A stretch of DNA of 64,000 nt, taken from Paraburkholderia megapolitana. GTDB lineage: Bacteria; Pseudomonadota; Gammaproteobacteria; Burkholderiales; Burkholderiaceae. The stretch spans positions 4,421,012 to 4,485,011 of the forward strand of contig NZ_CP041745.1 in assembly GCF_007556815.1 (NCBI RefSeq), given 5' to 3'. Below are positions 27,024 through 36,568 of this stretch, piece by piece (the stretch's first letter is position 1; every line of letters starts with the position of its first letter). The notes under the pieces are model-generated. The model saw only the letters and a list, made by a program, of their open reading frames with translations. It was not told where the DNA came from and searched no databases. A program made the position numbers and the translations under genes.

Positions 27024-28226
27024 CTACTCGCGGCGCTCGCCAACGAGCGCAAGACTGCGATAGACCAGCCACGGGCTGACGATCTGCAACACGACGATCG
27101 AGCACATCACCACCGCGCGCAGCATCGGATCGAAATTCGGGTACAGCGTGTAGGTGTCGTCGACGAGCAGATACGCAAGCGCCGACATCGGCGATAACGA
27201 CAAACCGAGCGCGACGCCCTGCTTCCAGTTCAGCCCGCTCGGTTTCGCGAAGGCTAGCACGCCGAGCAGTTTGGCGACGAGCCGCGCGATGATCAATCCC
27301 ACTGCGGCGACGCCACCGAGCGCGATATCTTTCCACTCGAACGTGGTGAGCGTCAGCACGAACAGGATCACGGTCAGCAGCCATCCCGCTGTGCCGAAAT
27401 GCTGCGGCCAGAGTTGCGGACGCGCTTCGAGATTCTTCACGATGATGCCGGCGGCGAGCAGACTCAGGATCGTCGACAGCTTGAACAGATGCGCGACTGC
27501 AATGGCCAGCAGCACGAGACCGAACAATGCGACGAACGAATGCTCGTCCTGCATGTTCATGCGTCGATAGAAGAAATTACAGGCGCGCGCGAGCCCATAT
27601 GCCAGGATCAACGAACCGATCAGCAGATACAGCGGCTGCAGGATCGTTGCGAATACGTTGCCGTACACCTCCTGATGCAGCCAGCTCGATGCGAGCTTTT
27701 CGATCACGACCGCATACATGCTGTTCAGCGCAGTGAGCGCCATCAGACGTTGCGTGACCTGACCTTCTGCGCGCAACTCGGTCTTCAGCTGGATCACCAT
27801 CGCGGGCGACGTTGCCATGGCGATCGATGCGAGCACCATCGCGACCATCGTCGGCACTTTGAGGAACAGCAACACGACGAGTACGAAGATGAAGGTCAGC
27901 GTCGACTCGGCGAAGCTCGAGAGAATCAGCCAGTAATTGCGGCGCATCCAGCGTAGATCGAGCCGGCTGCCAAGTTCGAACAGCAGCAGCCCGAGCGCGA
28001 CGTCGAGCAGCGGTCGCGCAGCCGATGCCGCACTCGCATCGATCACACCCGAGCCCGCCGCCCCGGCGATCAGACCGATCACCGCATAGCCGGAGATACG
28101 TGGCAGATGCCACGCGCGATAACAGAGTTCGCCGCACAGCCCTGCTGCAAGCAACGCCAGACCGGCCCAGAAAATTGCGTCGGGCGTGAGTGGCCACGCG
28201 GGAAAGAATGAAAACGCCGACTTCAT
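27024..28226 (-). CDS. Monovalent cation:proton antiporter (CPA2 type)
   Basis: 400-aa inner-membrane antiporter with about twelve hydrophobic helices, typical of the NhaP/KefB-like CPA2 membrane domain without a C-terminal TrkA-N domain. Conserved segments include [35 protein letters not shown] and [13 protein letters not shown]. Exchange of Na+ or K+ for H+ is the expected activity. It is co-oriented with ybdK. Both genes sit between the two inverted DnaA-box elements. Confidence 0.92.
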   Translation of the reverse strand: MKSAFSFFPAWPLTPDAIFWAGLALLAAGLCGELCYRAWHLPRISGYAVIGLIAGAAGSGVIDASAASAARPLLDVALGLLLFELGSRLDLRWMRRNYWLILSSFAESTLTFIFVLVVLLFLKVPTMVAMVLASIAMATSPAMVIQLKTELRAEGQVTQRLMALTALNSMYAVVIEKLASSWLHQEVYGNVFATILQPLYLLIGSLILAYGLARACNFFYRRMNMQDEHSFVALFGLVLLAIAVAHLFKLSTILSLLAAGIIVKNLEARPQLWPQHFGTAGWLLTVILFVLTLTTFEWKDIALGGVAAVGLIIARLVAKLLGVLAFAKPSGLNWKQGVALGLSLSPMSALAYLLVDDTYTLYPNFDPMLRAVVMCSIVVLQIVSPWLVYRSLALVGERRE

Positions 28227-29049
28227 CGTGGTGGCTTCTCCTTTGGCAGCGACAGCTGTACCCGCCTCGTGCGGGGAGCGTTGTGGAGGACTGAGCGTAC
28301 ACCGCGTTCATGGCGAAATACGCTGCGGCCGATCCACATCGCGAGCTGTCAACGATCGGATGAAAACAGAACGAACCGGTACTGCATCACTGCCTGTCGC
28401 AACGGATGTCGCGCAGCGGGAGCAGTCGGCCCGTATGAAAAGAACGCCGTCGACTTTCGAATCAGATTCTGATTGACCGGCAACCGTTCCGTTGATGCGT
28501 CCGTCGCTCGAAGCAACGGCAACGCGGGAAGAACGGCGATTGTGCCACAGCTTTTTCGTACTCGACTGAAAGTGTCTCGAACATGCTTGCAAAACGGTAA
28601 AACCAACCGCGATCGTGCGGGATTGAAGGAAAAAGCGACCGGGTATGGAACGTGGCCTCGTGCAGGTTTGCTGCGCTGTTAGAGATAGATAGATCGTACC
28701 TGCGGTGCCTTTTTCGGCTGTGATCGTCGGACAGCCCGTGCGGCCCTTTGGTTTAAATGGTTTACCTGTATGTATACGTAGTAGCAGTTAACAAAGGGGT
28801 CGCATTTCTGTGGACAACCCCGGTTTACCGAAATGAATCATCTGCTTGGCGAACGCATAACCGGATGCAAAGCGTATGCGACAGCGGCTGGCTTCTTTGC
28901 ATAACTTTGCCGCGGCGCGCGCCGAAACGAAGTTACCCCGTTTACGTCCACATCGAGTCCACATGAGTTGCGCGCGCATTCCCGATAGTTATCCACAGCC
29001 TGGCGTGGACAAGTCTGGTGCGCGTCGAAGGAGATGAAGGGGGATTGGT
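28227..29049. other. Gene-free stretch of ~820 bp with DnaA-box element B
   Basis: No credible gene on either strand. The left part (28227-28750) carries the antiporter promoter region; the right part is element B. Local composition is AT-richer than the flanking genes. Confidence 0.7.
28751..29012 (-). other. DnaA-box-containing element B (inverted copy of element A)
   Basis: Read on the minus strand it has TTGTCCACG (29012-29004), a perfect DnaA box on the plus strand (TTATCCACA 28989-28997), TTGTCCACA (28817-28809), GTTAAC (28792-28787) and GTATAC (28777-28772). TTGTCCACA and GTTAAC are 16 bp apart, exactly as in element A. The words CTGTGGATAACTA and CTACTAC are also shared. Two further GTCCACA motifs lie at 28946 and 28957. 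Confidence 0.6.
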
Positions 29050-31017
29050 TCAGCGGATCGTGCTTTGTCGCAGCGCGCGTAGCAGGAAGCGCGCTGGGTC
29101 GATGGCTTCGGCGAGGTCGCGCTCGATCGGCCACGGCTCGCCTTCGATCTGCGAGGCGATCAGTTCGGCACCGAGCGCCGCCCACACCAGTCCGCGCGAG
29201 CCATAAGCGAACGCGCCATATAGACCGTCCGCGCGAGGTAGATCCAGCGGCCATGCGCCGCGCAGACGTTCGGCGTCGAGTGTAGCGGCGGTTTCGTCGG
29301 CGAGCTGACCGATCATCGGCAGGCGGTCGAGTGCGACGCAGCGAAACGCGACGCGTCCGGCGAAGGTCGACGGGTTCTGTGTTCGCAATGCGGGATCCAG
29401 CGACGGCATCATTTCCGCGAGGCGTTCGAGATTCTCGAGGTGATCAGCGGAGCGCACGGATGCGTCCATGTCGTCGACGTGGTAGGTCGCGCCGCTCAGC
29501 GTAGTGCCGTCGACGAGCGGTACAGCGTAGCCCGCGCCGATGACCGGCACGTGCGGCGCCACGATGCTGCCGCGCGGCAGTAGCGTGAGCTGGCCGCGTA
29601 CACGCTGTGTCGCGGCATGCTGGAGGCCAGCGATCCGCGCGGCCTCATGTGCGTTCGCGACAATCACCACGGGCGCCGAAATGATTGCGCGACCCGATGT
29701 ATCGATCACGGTCCATTGATCGCCGCTGCGTTCGATCCGTGCAACTTCAACACCGAAACGCCGTTCGAGCTGCGTGCCGGCCGCGGCGCATTGCGCTGCA
29801 CATAGCGCAGCGGGATCGAGCCAGCCGCCGTGCGGATAAAACCATCCACCGTGTGCGAGCGGCACCTTCGCGATACGTTGTGCTTCGTCGCGCGACAGCG
29901 GTGCGACAAAATCACGCGGCCACGCGAACGCGGTGAACGCGTCGGTCATGGCTTGCAGTTCGGCGTCGTCAGCGGCGAGTTGCAGCAGGCCCTGGGTGCT
30001 GCGCGCGAAATCATGACCTGCGTGTTCGAGTGCAATCCAGCGCTGTAATGCGTACGCAAAACCGGCGCGCGTAATGCGCGACGTGCCGCTATCATCGCGC
30101 GAAAGCTGCGGATGAAAAACGCCCGCAGGATTGCCCGATGTTTCGCGTGCAATGTCGGCATGTCGCTCGAGCGACGTGATTTGCCAGCCGCGCGCAGCGA
30201 GTCGTTCGATTGCTGCACATCCCGCGAGCCCTGTACCGATCACGACGGCATGTCGTGCGTTGACGGCGAGTGGTACCGGCGGCTCGTGTCGGCGTACGCG
30301 CCAACGCGGCGCGAAACGACCGACCAGCATCGCGCGTTTCCAGCCGAAGCCATCCACCTTGCGATACTCGAAGCCGGTTTGCGTGAGCGCGCGTTTCACA
30401 TCGCCGGCGCTTGTATATGTGGCGAAGGTTGCGTCGTCGCCGGCGAGGCGCGCGAGCATCTTGAAGATTGGCGGCGTCCACAATTCGGGATTTTTCGCCG
30501 GCGAGAAACCGTCGAGATAGAACGCATCGGCACGCAACCACAGCGACGGCAGTGTCTCGAGCGCATCGCCGAAGGCGAGCGTCAGCGTGACACGACCGCC
30601 CTCGAATTCGAGTCGATGCACACCGGGCACGAGTGTCGGCCACGCCTCGGCGAGTGTCTGTGCCAGCTCTACGATCGATGTTTCCGCAACCGTCGCCGCG
30701 TACGCCGCGCGCAAATCGGCCTCAGTAAACGGGTACTTTTCCGTCGAAACGAAATGCAACCGCTCGCAGCGCGCAGGGTCCGCGCGCCACGCGGCCCACG
30801 TCGCGAGGAAGTTGATTCCCATGCCGAAGCCGGTTTCCAGCACGGTGAAAATCCGCCGACCTTGCCATCGTTCCGGCAGACCATTGCCGTGCAAGAACAC
30901 GTATTCGGCCTGAGCCAAACCGCCGACCGCGCTGTGATAAATGTCGTCGTGACGCGGCGAAAACGGTGTGCCGTTATCGCGAAATGCGAGCGTCGCAGGG
31001 ATGAGCGGGTGGGTCAT
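29050..31017 (-). CDS. mnmC: Bifunctional tRNA mnm5s2U biosynthesis enzyme MnmC
   Basis: 655-aa cytoplasmic enzyme that completes the wobble-uridine modification begun by MnmE-MnmG. The N-terminal methyltransferase domain (~1-240) has FSPRHDDIYHS, ETGFGMGINFLATW and YLDGFSPAKNPELW. The C-terminal FAD oxidase domain starts at ~260 with VIGTGLAGCAAIERLAARGW and includes NPAGVFHPQLSRDDS. The start MTHPLIPATLAF at 31017 fits the family; the longer frame to 31125 does not. Both activities look intact. Confidence 0.96.
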   Translation of the reverse strand: MTHPLIPATLAFRDNGTPFSPRHDDIYHSAVGGLAQAEYVFLHGNGLPERWQGRRIFTVLETGFGMGINFLATWAAWRADPARCERLHFVSTEKYPFTEADLRAAYAATVAETSIVELAQTLAEAWPTLVPGVHRLEFEGGRVTLTLAFGDALETLPSLWLRADAFYLDGFSPAKNPELWTPPIFKMLARLAGDDATFATYTSAGDVKRALTQTGFEYRKVDGFGWKRAMLVGRFAPRWRVRRHEPPVPLAVNARHAVVIGTGLAGCAAIERLAARGWQITSLERHADIARETSGNPAGVFHPQLSRDDSGTSRITRAGFAYALQRWIALEHAGHDFARSTQGLLQLAADDAELQAMTDAFTAFAWPRDFVAPLSRDEAQRIAKVPLAHGGWFYPHGGWLDPAALCAAQCAAAGTQLERRFGVEVARIERSGDQWTVIDTSGRAIISAPVVIVANAHEAARIAGLQHAATQRVRGQLTLLPRGSIVAPHVPVIGAGYAVPLVDGTTLSGATYHVDDMDASVRSADHLENLERLAEMMPSLDPALRTQNPSTFAGRVAFRCVALDRLPMIGQLADETAATLDAERLRGAWPLDLPRADGLYGAFAYGSRGLVWAALGAELIASQIEGEPWPIERDLAEAIDPARFLLRALRQSTIR

Positions 31018-31445
31018 GCGTGGTGAAAAAACACTCGAACAGACATCGGAAGACTGCCGGGAAAGGCTCGCCCAGTGCGGGTTTCGCGGACTGCGGGCGC
31101 GATTCTGGGCGCGCCGCGTTGGCAAAAACCAACGCTCGACGGCGACAAAAACTGGTGTCGCGCGGTAAGCAGGGTTCCGTCGAGGTCAAAAACGGCACTT
31201 TCCATAGGAGAAACGCGTAAAGAACGCTGTAATTCTTCGAAACCCTTATCCTGCATGGGTTTGCGCTGCGCTATCATAGCAAGCGCCGCGGAGGGAAGCG
31301 GCAGCACGGCCGTCATGCAGTACCTTGCGCGACGCATTTGTCCGGACCGCTTCCGGAGCCGTCGCTGCTCAATGGCGCGGCTCGCGCACGTATAATCGGC
31401 GCGTTCGCGCTGTTCGTGTCAACCTAAACTCAGAAAGGAACCTTA
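31018..31445. other. Intergenic region upstream of the HU gene
   Basis: About 430 bp with no gene I can support. It carries a perfect TATAAT at 31391-31396, about 50 bp before the HU start, and a weak -35 region near 31367-31373. Confidence 0.6.
31391..31396 (+). promoter_or_regulatory. -10 box of the HU promoter
   Basis: Consensus TATAAT, 50 bp upstream of the HU ATG. The -35 hexamer is poorly conserved (GCTCAA/CTCAAT at 17-18 bp spacing). AAGGAACC serves as the ribosome site before the gene. Confidence 0.6.
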
Positions 31446-31724
31446 ATGAACAAACAGGAACTGATCGACGCCGTCGCAGGACAGACGGGCGCCAGCAAGG
31501 CTCAAACCGGTGAAACGCTGGACACGTTGCTTGAAGTGGTCAAGAAGGCTGTGTCAAAAGGTGACTCGGTCCAGTTGATCGGCTTTGGCAGCTTCGGTTC
31601 GGGCAAGCGCGCAGCACGTACGGGCCGCAACCCGAAGACCGGCGAAACTATCAAGATCCCGGCCGCCAAGACTGTCAAGTTCACGGCTGGTAAAGCGTTC
31701 AAGGACGCAGTCAACAAGCGCTAA
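31446..31724 (+). CDS. hup: Nucleoid-associated DNA-binding protein HU
   Basis: 92-aa histone-like protein that bends DNA as a dimer. [20 protein letters not shown], the beta-arm signature [20 protein letters not shown] and the C-terminal FKDAVNKR are canonical. AAGGAACC lies just before the ATG, and a strong terminator follows at 31750-31772, so it is a single-gene transcript. Confidence 0.97.
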   Translation: MNKQELIDAVAGQTGASKAQTGETLDTLLEVVKKAVSKGDSVQLIGFGSFGSGKRAARTGRNPKTGETIKIPAAKTVKFTAGKAFKDAVNKR

Positions 31725-31749
31725 GCACCCGGTTGCTTTTTTGTTGACG

Positions 31750-31772
31750 CCCGCCTCAGGCGGGTTTTTTTT
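31750..31772 (+). terminator. Intrinsic terminator of the HU gene
   Basis: 7-bp stem CCCGCCT-c-AGGCGGG followed by eight T residues, 25 bp past the HU stop. The COG0523 gene ends on the opposite strand 17 bp further on. Confidence 0.9.
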
Positions 31773-31788
31773 CGTCCGCGTTTTTTGT

Positions 31789-33078
31789 TTAGTCGTGCCG
31801 GTGCACGATCTCTCCATCGCCGTGATCGTGGTCATGATCATGGTCGTCTTCGGCATCGAGATTCCACGCGGGGAACGGATCGGCGAAATGCGACCAGGCT
31901 TCGGCTCCCTGCGCGTACTCGTCGTCGTTCAACAGACACGCATCAAACTTTCCGCGCCATAACGTCGGATCGATATCGACACCGATCATCACCAGTTCCT
32001 GACGACGGTCGCCGATACTCGTATCGTGCAGATCGCCGTGCCAGTCGGCGGTGATTTCCGCGAGCAGTTCGTCATCGCCCTCGGGCCACTCGCTGCGATC
32101 CTGCGCGGCCCACCACATTCCCGCTGGCCCATGGCGACATGCGCCGCCTGCCTGCGATAGCGAACCTGCAATGTCATTGCGCGTCGCGAGCCAGAAAAAG
32201 CCTTTGCTACGCAGTACACCTTTCCACTCTTCATGCAGCAGCGCCCACAGACGTTCCGGATGAAACGGCCTGCGCGCGCGATAAACGAAGTTGCCGATAC
32301 CGAATTCATCAGCCTCGCCGTGATGCGCGTGGTCGTGATCGTGTTGCAGCGAGGCGAGCCAGCCCGGTGCATTCGACGCTTCGTCGAAATCGAAGCGTTT
32401 CGTATCGAGCACTTCAGCGAGCGGAACTACGCCAAAGCGGCTCAATACCTGCACCGCGCGCGGATTGATGTGAGCAAGAATGTGCTGCAAACGTGTGAGA
32501 TCGTCGGCACTGACGAGATCGGTCTTGTTCATGACGAGTACATCGCAGAACTCAATCTGTTCGATCAACAATTCGACGAGCGTGCGATCGTCTTCGTCGG
32601 TGGCGGCGAGGCCGCGTTCGGCGAGCGCATCGGCGCAGGCATAGTCGCGCAGGAAGTTGAACGCGTCGACGACAGTCACCATCGTATCGAGCCGTGCAAC
32701 GTCGGACAGCGACACGCCGTCGTCGTCGACGAACGTGAAGGTTTCGGCGATCGGCATCGGCTCGGCAATACCGGTCGATTCAATCAGGATTGCATCGAAA
32801 CGCTGTTCGCCGGCAAGCCGCCGGATCTCGGTCAGCAGATCGTCGCGCAGCGTGCAGCAGATGCAACCGTTTGACATCTCGACGAGCTGCTCCTCGACGT
32901 GCGATAGCGCAGCGGCATCGCGCACGAGCGCAGCATCGATGTTGACGGCGGCGAGATCGTTGACGATCACGGCCACGCGCAGGCCCGCGCGGTTCGCGAG
33001 GATGTGATTGAGGAGCGTGGTCTTGCCCGCGCCCAGAAAACCCGAGAGCACGGTGACGGGCAGTGGCGGCTGGTTCAT
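31789..33078 (-). CDS. COG0523 (CobW/ZNG1-type) GTP-dependent metal chaperone
   Basis: 429-aa G3E-family GTPase. Walker A GFLGAGKT is at 13-20, the metal-binding CxCC motif GCICC at 71-75 (Cys72, 74, 75), and the guanine motif NKTD follows. A histidine/aspartate-rich stretch near 270 (HDHDHAHH) and a His-Asp tail ending DHDHDHDH... point to zinc handling. The start [10 protein letters not shown] at 33078 is chosen over a longer frame. It is convergent with the HU gene. No Zur-box-like sequence was recognised upstream. Confidence 0.92.
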   Translation of the reverse strand: MNQPPLPVTVLSGFLGAGKTTLLNHILANRAGLRVAVIVNDLAAVNIDAALVRDAAALSHVEEQLVEMSNGCICCTLRDDLLTEIRRLAGEQRFDAILIESTGIAEPMPIAETFTFVDDDGVSLSDVARLDTMVTVVDAFNFLRDYACADALAERGLAATDEDDRTLVELLIEQIEFCDVLVMNKTDLVSADDLTRLQHILAHINPRAVQVLSRFGVVPLAEVLDTKRFDFDEASNAPGWLASLQHDHDHAHHGEADEFGIGNFVYRARRPFHPERLWALLHEEWKGVLRSKGFFWLATRNDIAGSLSQAGGACRHGPAGMWWAAQDRSEWPEGDDELLAEITADWHGDLHDTSIGDRRQELVMIGVDIDPTLWRGKFDACLLNDDEYAQGAEAWSHFADPFPAWNLDAEDDHDHDHDHGDGEIVHRHD

Positions 33079-33281
33079 CGCAGTACGGAAAGCAGGAGGA
33101 AATGGGAGGCGGCCGGCCCCGGCGTAATGAGACCCTGGACGCCCGGCGGCAGCACGAAGCCGCATTGTGCATCAAACGCCGCGCGGCCGCCTGGCGCACC
33201 CGAGGTTCGCGGTAGCCTGGGGCACAACGAAAAGCGTGAGGTGGAAGGCTTCGGGTTGACCGGCAACGTCACGCGCGCTAC

Positions 33282-33734
33282 TCAGCGCGACGCCTGCAAC
33301 AGGTTCCATTTCTGCAGAATGGCGACGATCTGCTTCGCGTACTGATCGCGCAGCGACGGCGTTTCCGAGTGGTACGCGCCGACCGCCTGCCAGGTGTTGC
33401 CGTATTTGTTCATCTTCTGGCGCAGATGCCAGGCGGCAATGTAGACGTTCTTGCACGGCTGCATCAGCGTATCGGATGAAATGCCGTAGTGAGCGAGCGT
33501 AGGCAGATGGATCGAATTGATCTGCATCACGCCGTAGTCGGTCGAGCCGTTCGCATTCTTATGCAGCGCTTCCGGCCGGTTATGCGATTCCTGCCACGCG
33601 ATGGCGCGCAGGATGAGCGGGTTCACCTTCTGATAGTTTGCCGCCTCGTCGAAGCAATCCGCGCGCGCGGGCCCGGCGGCACACAGTGCACCTAGCGCAA
33701 CGGCAGCGGCAACGGTGAAGGCAGCCAGTTTCAT
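33282..33734 (-). CDS. Secreted lytic transglycosylase (IagB/VirB1-like)
   Basis: 150-aa protein with a signal peptide (cleavage near ARA-DCF, residue ~26). The SLT fold follows, with catalytic Glu49 in AIAWQESHN and the motif STDYGVMQINSIH. Cys27 and Cys104 may form a disulfide. It should cut peptidoglycan and fits the small enzymes that open the wall for secretion machines. It lies about 550 bp from the start of the divergent gsp cluster, which makes a link to type II secretion plausible but unproven. Confidence 0.93.
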   Translation of the reverse strand: MKLAAFTVAAAVALGALCAAGPARADCFDEAANYQKVNPLILRAIAWQESHNRPEALHKNANGSTDYGVMQINSIHLPTLAHYGISSDTLMQPCKNVYIAAWHLRQKMNKYGNTWQAVGAYHSETPSLRDQYAKQIVAILQKWNLLQASR

Positions 33735-34282
33735 CGATCAGATAAGACATCCCAGTGGAACGTTCAGGATTGCCAGGCCGGATGCATGGAAAACATGCGA
33801 CGCGTTCGAAAATCCCAAATTTTTGGAGCAGCGCACTAACTGGAATACGGGAAAACCCCGGTTCAAGCGACGCCTTTCGATGCCGAACCGCCCGTATCAT
33901 ACCGGCAGGCTGGCATGCGTCAAGTTGGCTGACCGACATAGGCATCGAAAAAGCGAAATCTTCCGGACGTCTGTCTCTGTTATAACGACGGCGAGCCCGA
34001 AATCGGCAATCGCGATGTCGAAAACTTTCGATAACTTTCGAAAACTTAACGGCACAGACCGACGATTAGAGGAAATTCACTGCGTCAATTCTTTTGTGAC
34101 AAATTCGACATGAAAAGCTGCTACTGTGCAAACTTTTAGGATATTGGGTAGCACGCACCTGGACTGGGCCACACCGCTGTTCCAGAGCGTGAAAGCAAGC
34201 GAGGAGGTTGCCGCTGCCCGGATATCCGCCGCGCATGACCGTCGGTGACTGAAGATAGTCGCCGGTATCGACATCACATTCC
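33735..34282. other. Divergent intergenic region between transglycosylase and gspD
   Basis: About 550 bp with no credible gene, AT-richer than the flanks. It should hold promoters for both directions. Three 10-bp direct repeats lie at 34018-34047. Confidence 0.65.
34018..34047 (+). repeat. Three tandem 10-bp repeats upstream of gspD
   Basis: TCGAAAACTT, TCGATAACTT and TCGAAAACTT follow one another without gaps. The 10-bp period puts each copy on the same face of the helix. It lies ~235 bp before the gspD start. Confidence 0.6.
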
Positions 34283-36568
34283 ATGAGAATAAATCGTATG
34301 GCATTGCGGCGCGTTACCACTGCGCTGCTGGTTGCTGGACTGATCACCGCGCAGATTGCACACGCACAGGTGACACTCAATTTCGTCAACGCTGACATTG
34401 ATCAGGTGGCGAAAGCAATTGGCGCAGCGACTGGCAAAACGATCATTGTCGACCCGCGCGTAAAGGGTCAACTCAATCTCGTTTCGGAAAACCCGGTGCC
34501 TGAAGATCAGGCGCTCAAGACATTGCAATCCGCGTTGCGGATGCAAGGGTTCTCTCTGGTCCAGGATCACGGCGTATTGAAGGTCGTGCCGGAAGCCGAT
34601 GCGAAGCTGCAGGGGGTACCGACTTATGTCGGCAATACACCTGCTGCGCGCGGCGACCAGGTGATCACGCAGGTGTTCCAGCTGAAGAACGAATCGGCTA
34701 ACAATCTGTTGCCGGTGCTGCGGCCGTTGATCTCGCCGAACAATACGGTGGCTGCCTACCCTGCGAACAACACGCTTGTCGTGACCGACTACGCGGATAA
34801 CGTGCGGCGGATCGCGCAGATCATCGCGGGTGTCGATACGGCGGCGGGTCAGCAGGTGGCCGTTATACCGCTGCGTAACGCGAATGCACTCGACACCGCA
34901 CAGTCGCTGTCGAAGATGCTCGATCCGGGCGCGATCGGTAGTACGGATACTACGTTGAAGGTTTCCGTCACAGCAGATGCCCGCACTAACTCGCTGTTGC
35001 TGCGTGCGTCGAATACTGCACGGCTTAACGCAGCGAAAGAGCTCGCGAAAGAACTCGATGCACCGACCTCGAAGATGGGCAACATGCATGTGGTGCCATT
35101 GCGCAACGCGGATGCAGTGAAGCTCGCGAAGACGTTGCGCGGCATGATGGGCAAGGGCGGTGATAGCGGTTCGTCGGCCAGCTCCAACGATGCGAACTCG
35201 TTCAACCAGAACGGTAACTCGTCGTCGTCGAGCGGCGGGAGTTTCTCGACAGGTTCCTCGGGCACGCCGCCGCTGCCGTCTGGGCTTGGCAGTTCATCGT
35301 CGTCGTTCGGTGGTTCGTCCGGCTCGTCGGGTTCGCAAGGCGGTGGCACCGCCGCCGCGGGCCTGCTCGGCGGTGACAAGGACAAGGGTGATGATAACCA
35401 GGCGGGCGGCATGATCCAGGCCGACCCGGCCACCAACTCGCTGATCATCACTGCGCCGGACGCGATATACCGCAACCTGCGGGCGGTGATCGATCAGTTG
35501 GACGCGCGGCGTGCACAGGTCTACATCGAAGCGCTGATTGTTGAGTTGTCGGCGAATAACAATGCTGACCTCGGGATCCAATGGCAGATCGGCAACAATG
35601 CGCTCCTCGCCGGTACTAATTTTTCAAACAGCGGCAACACGATCACCAGCCTGACCGCAGGCCTGGCCGGAGGCGCTGCCGGCACGGCGGGGGTGCTGAA
35701 CGGCATCTCGCAGGGGCTCAACGTAGGCTGGCTTCACAACGTCTTCGGCGTCAAGGGGTTGGGCGCGTTGCTGCAGGCATTGTCCCAGTCCGGTGATGTG
35801 AACGTGCTGTCGACGCCTAACCTCATCACGCTCGACAACGAAGAAGCCAAGATCGTGGTCGGCCAGAACGTGCCGATCACGACCGGGTCGTATGCGAACC
35901 TCACCAGTACCAGCGGCAGCAACCCCAGTACGTTCAACACGGTCGATCGGGTCGACGTCGGCCTGACGCTGGATATCAAGCCGCAGATCACCGAAGGCGG
36001 CCTTCTCAAACTGCAACTCGCTACTGAAGACTCGAACATCGTCAACGGTTCGCAGAACGTGGCGCTCAACCCGAACGGTCCGACGTTTAACAAGCGTTCG
36101 ATTCAGTCGACGGTACTCGCCGACGACGGTGAGATCATCGTGCTGGGTGGTTTGATGCAGGACAACTATCAGGTCAACAACAGCAAGGTTCCGCTGCTCG
36201 GCGACATCCCGTGGATCGGCCAGTTGTTCCGCTCGGAATCGAAGAGCCGCACGAAGACCAACCTGCTGGTGTTTCTACGTCCTGTGATCATCAACGACCG
36301 TGCTACCGCTCAGGCGATCACGCAGAATCGCTATGACTACATACAGGGCGTACAGGGTGCATACAAGTCGGACAACAACCTGATCCTGGACAAGGACGAT
36401 CCGGTGACTCCGCCGATGCCGATCGGTCCTGCGGAAGGTGGATCGAAACTGAACCTGTTCGATATCGACAAGATGCGGCGTGAGCAGGCGACCCGGCAGC
36501 CGCCTGCCGCCGCCGCCCCCGCGAGCACCCCCGCAGCCCCCCTCGAATCCCCAGGAGCCCATCCGTGA
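34283..36568 (+). CDS. gspD: Type II secretion outer-membrane secretin GspD
   Basis: 761-aa secretin that forms the outer-membrane pore. A signal peptide is present (ALLVAGLITAQIAHA, cleavage near residue 28). Periplasmic N0-N3 domains follow (FVNADIDQVAKAIGAATG; QVFQLKNESANNLLPVL). A long Ser/Gly-rich insert lies at ~290-365, and the C-terminal secretin core has VPITTGSYANLTS, VDRVDVGLTLDIKPQI and VPLLGDIPWIGQLF. A Met at 34298 is an alternative start. The last ~30 residues are Pro/Ala-rich. The stop overlaps the gspE GTG start. Confidence 0.96.
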   Translation: MRINRMALRRVTTALLVAGLITAQIAHAQVTLNFVNADIDQVAKAIGAATGKTIIVDPRVKGQLNLVSENPVPEDQALKTLQSALRMQGFSLVQDHGVLKVVPEADAKLQGVPTYVGNTPAARGDQVITQVFQLKNESANNLLPVLRPLISPNNTVAAYPANNTLVVTDYADNVRRIAQIIAGVDTAAGQQVAVIPLRNANALDTAQSLSKMLDPGAIGSTDTTLKVSVTADARTNSLLLRASNTARLNAAKELAKELDAPTSKMGNMHVVPLRNADAVKLAKTLRGMMGKGGDSGSSASSNDANSFNQNGNSSSSSGGSFSTGSSGTPPLPSGLGSSSSSFGGSSGSSGSQGGGTAAAGLLGGDKDKGDDNQAGGMIQADPATNSLIITAPDAIYRNLRAVIDQLDARRAQVYIEALIVELSANNNADLGIQWQIGNNALLAGTNFSNSGNTITSLTAGLAGGAAGTAGVLNGISQGLNVGWLHNVFGVKGLGALLQALSQSGDVNVLSTPNLITLDNEEAKIVVGQNVPITTGSYANLTSTSGSNPSTFNTVDRVDVGLTLDIKPQITEGGLLKLQLATEDSNIVNGSQNVALNPNGPTFNKRSIQSTVLADDGEIIVLGGLMQDNYQVNNSKVPLLGDIPWIGQLFRSESKSRTKTNLLVFLRPVIINDRATAQAITQNRYDYIQGVQGAYKSDNNLILDKDDPVTPPMPIGPAEGGSKLNLFDIDKMRREQATRQPPAAAAPASTPAAPLESPGAHP

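Noticed and set aside
28680..28695. Short GATA repeat
   Set aside because: Three copies only; too short for a meaningful tandem repeat.
29050..31125. Longer start for mnmC at 31125
   Set aside because: The extra 36 residues are not family-like; MTHPLIPATLAF at 31017 matches the usual N-terminus.
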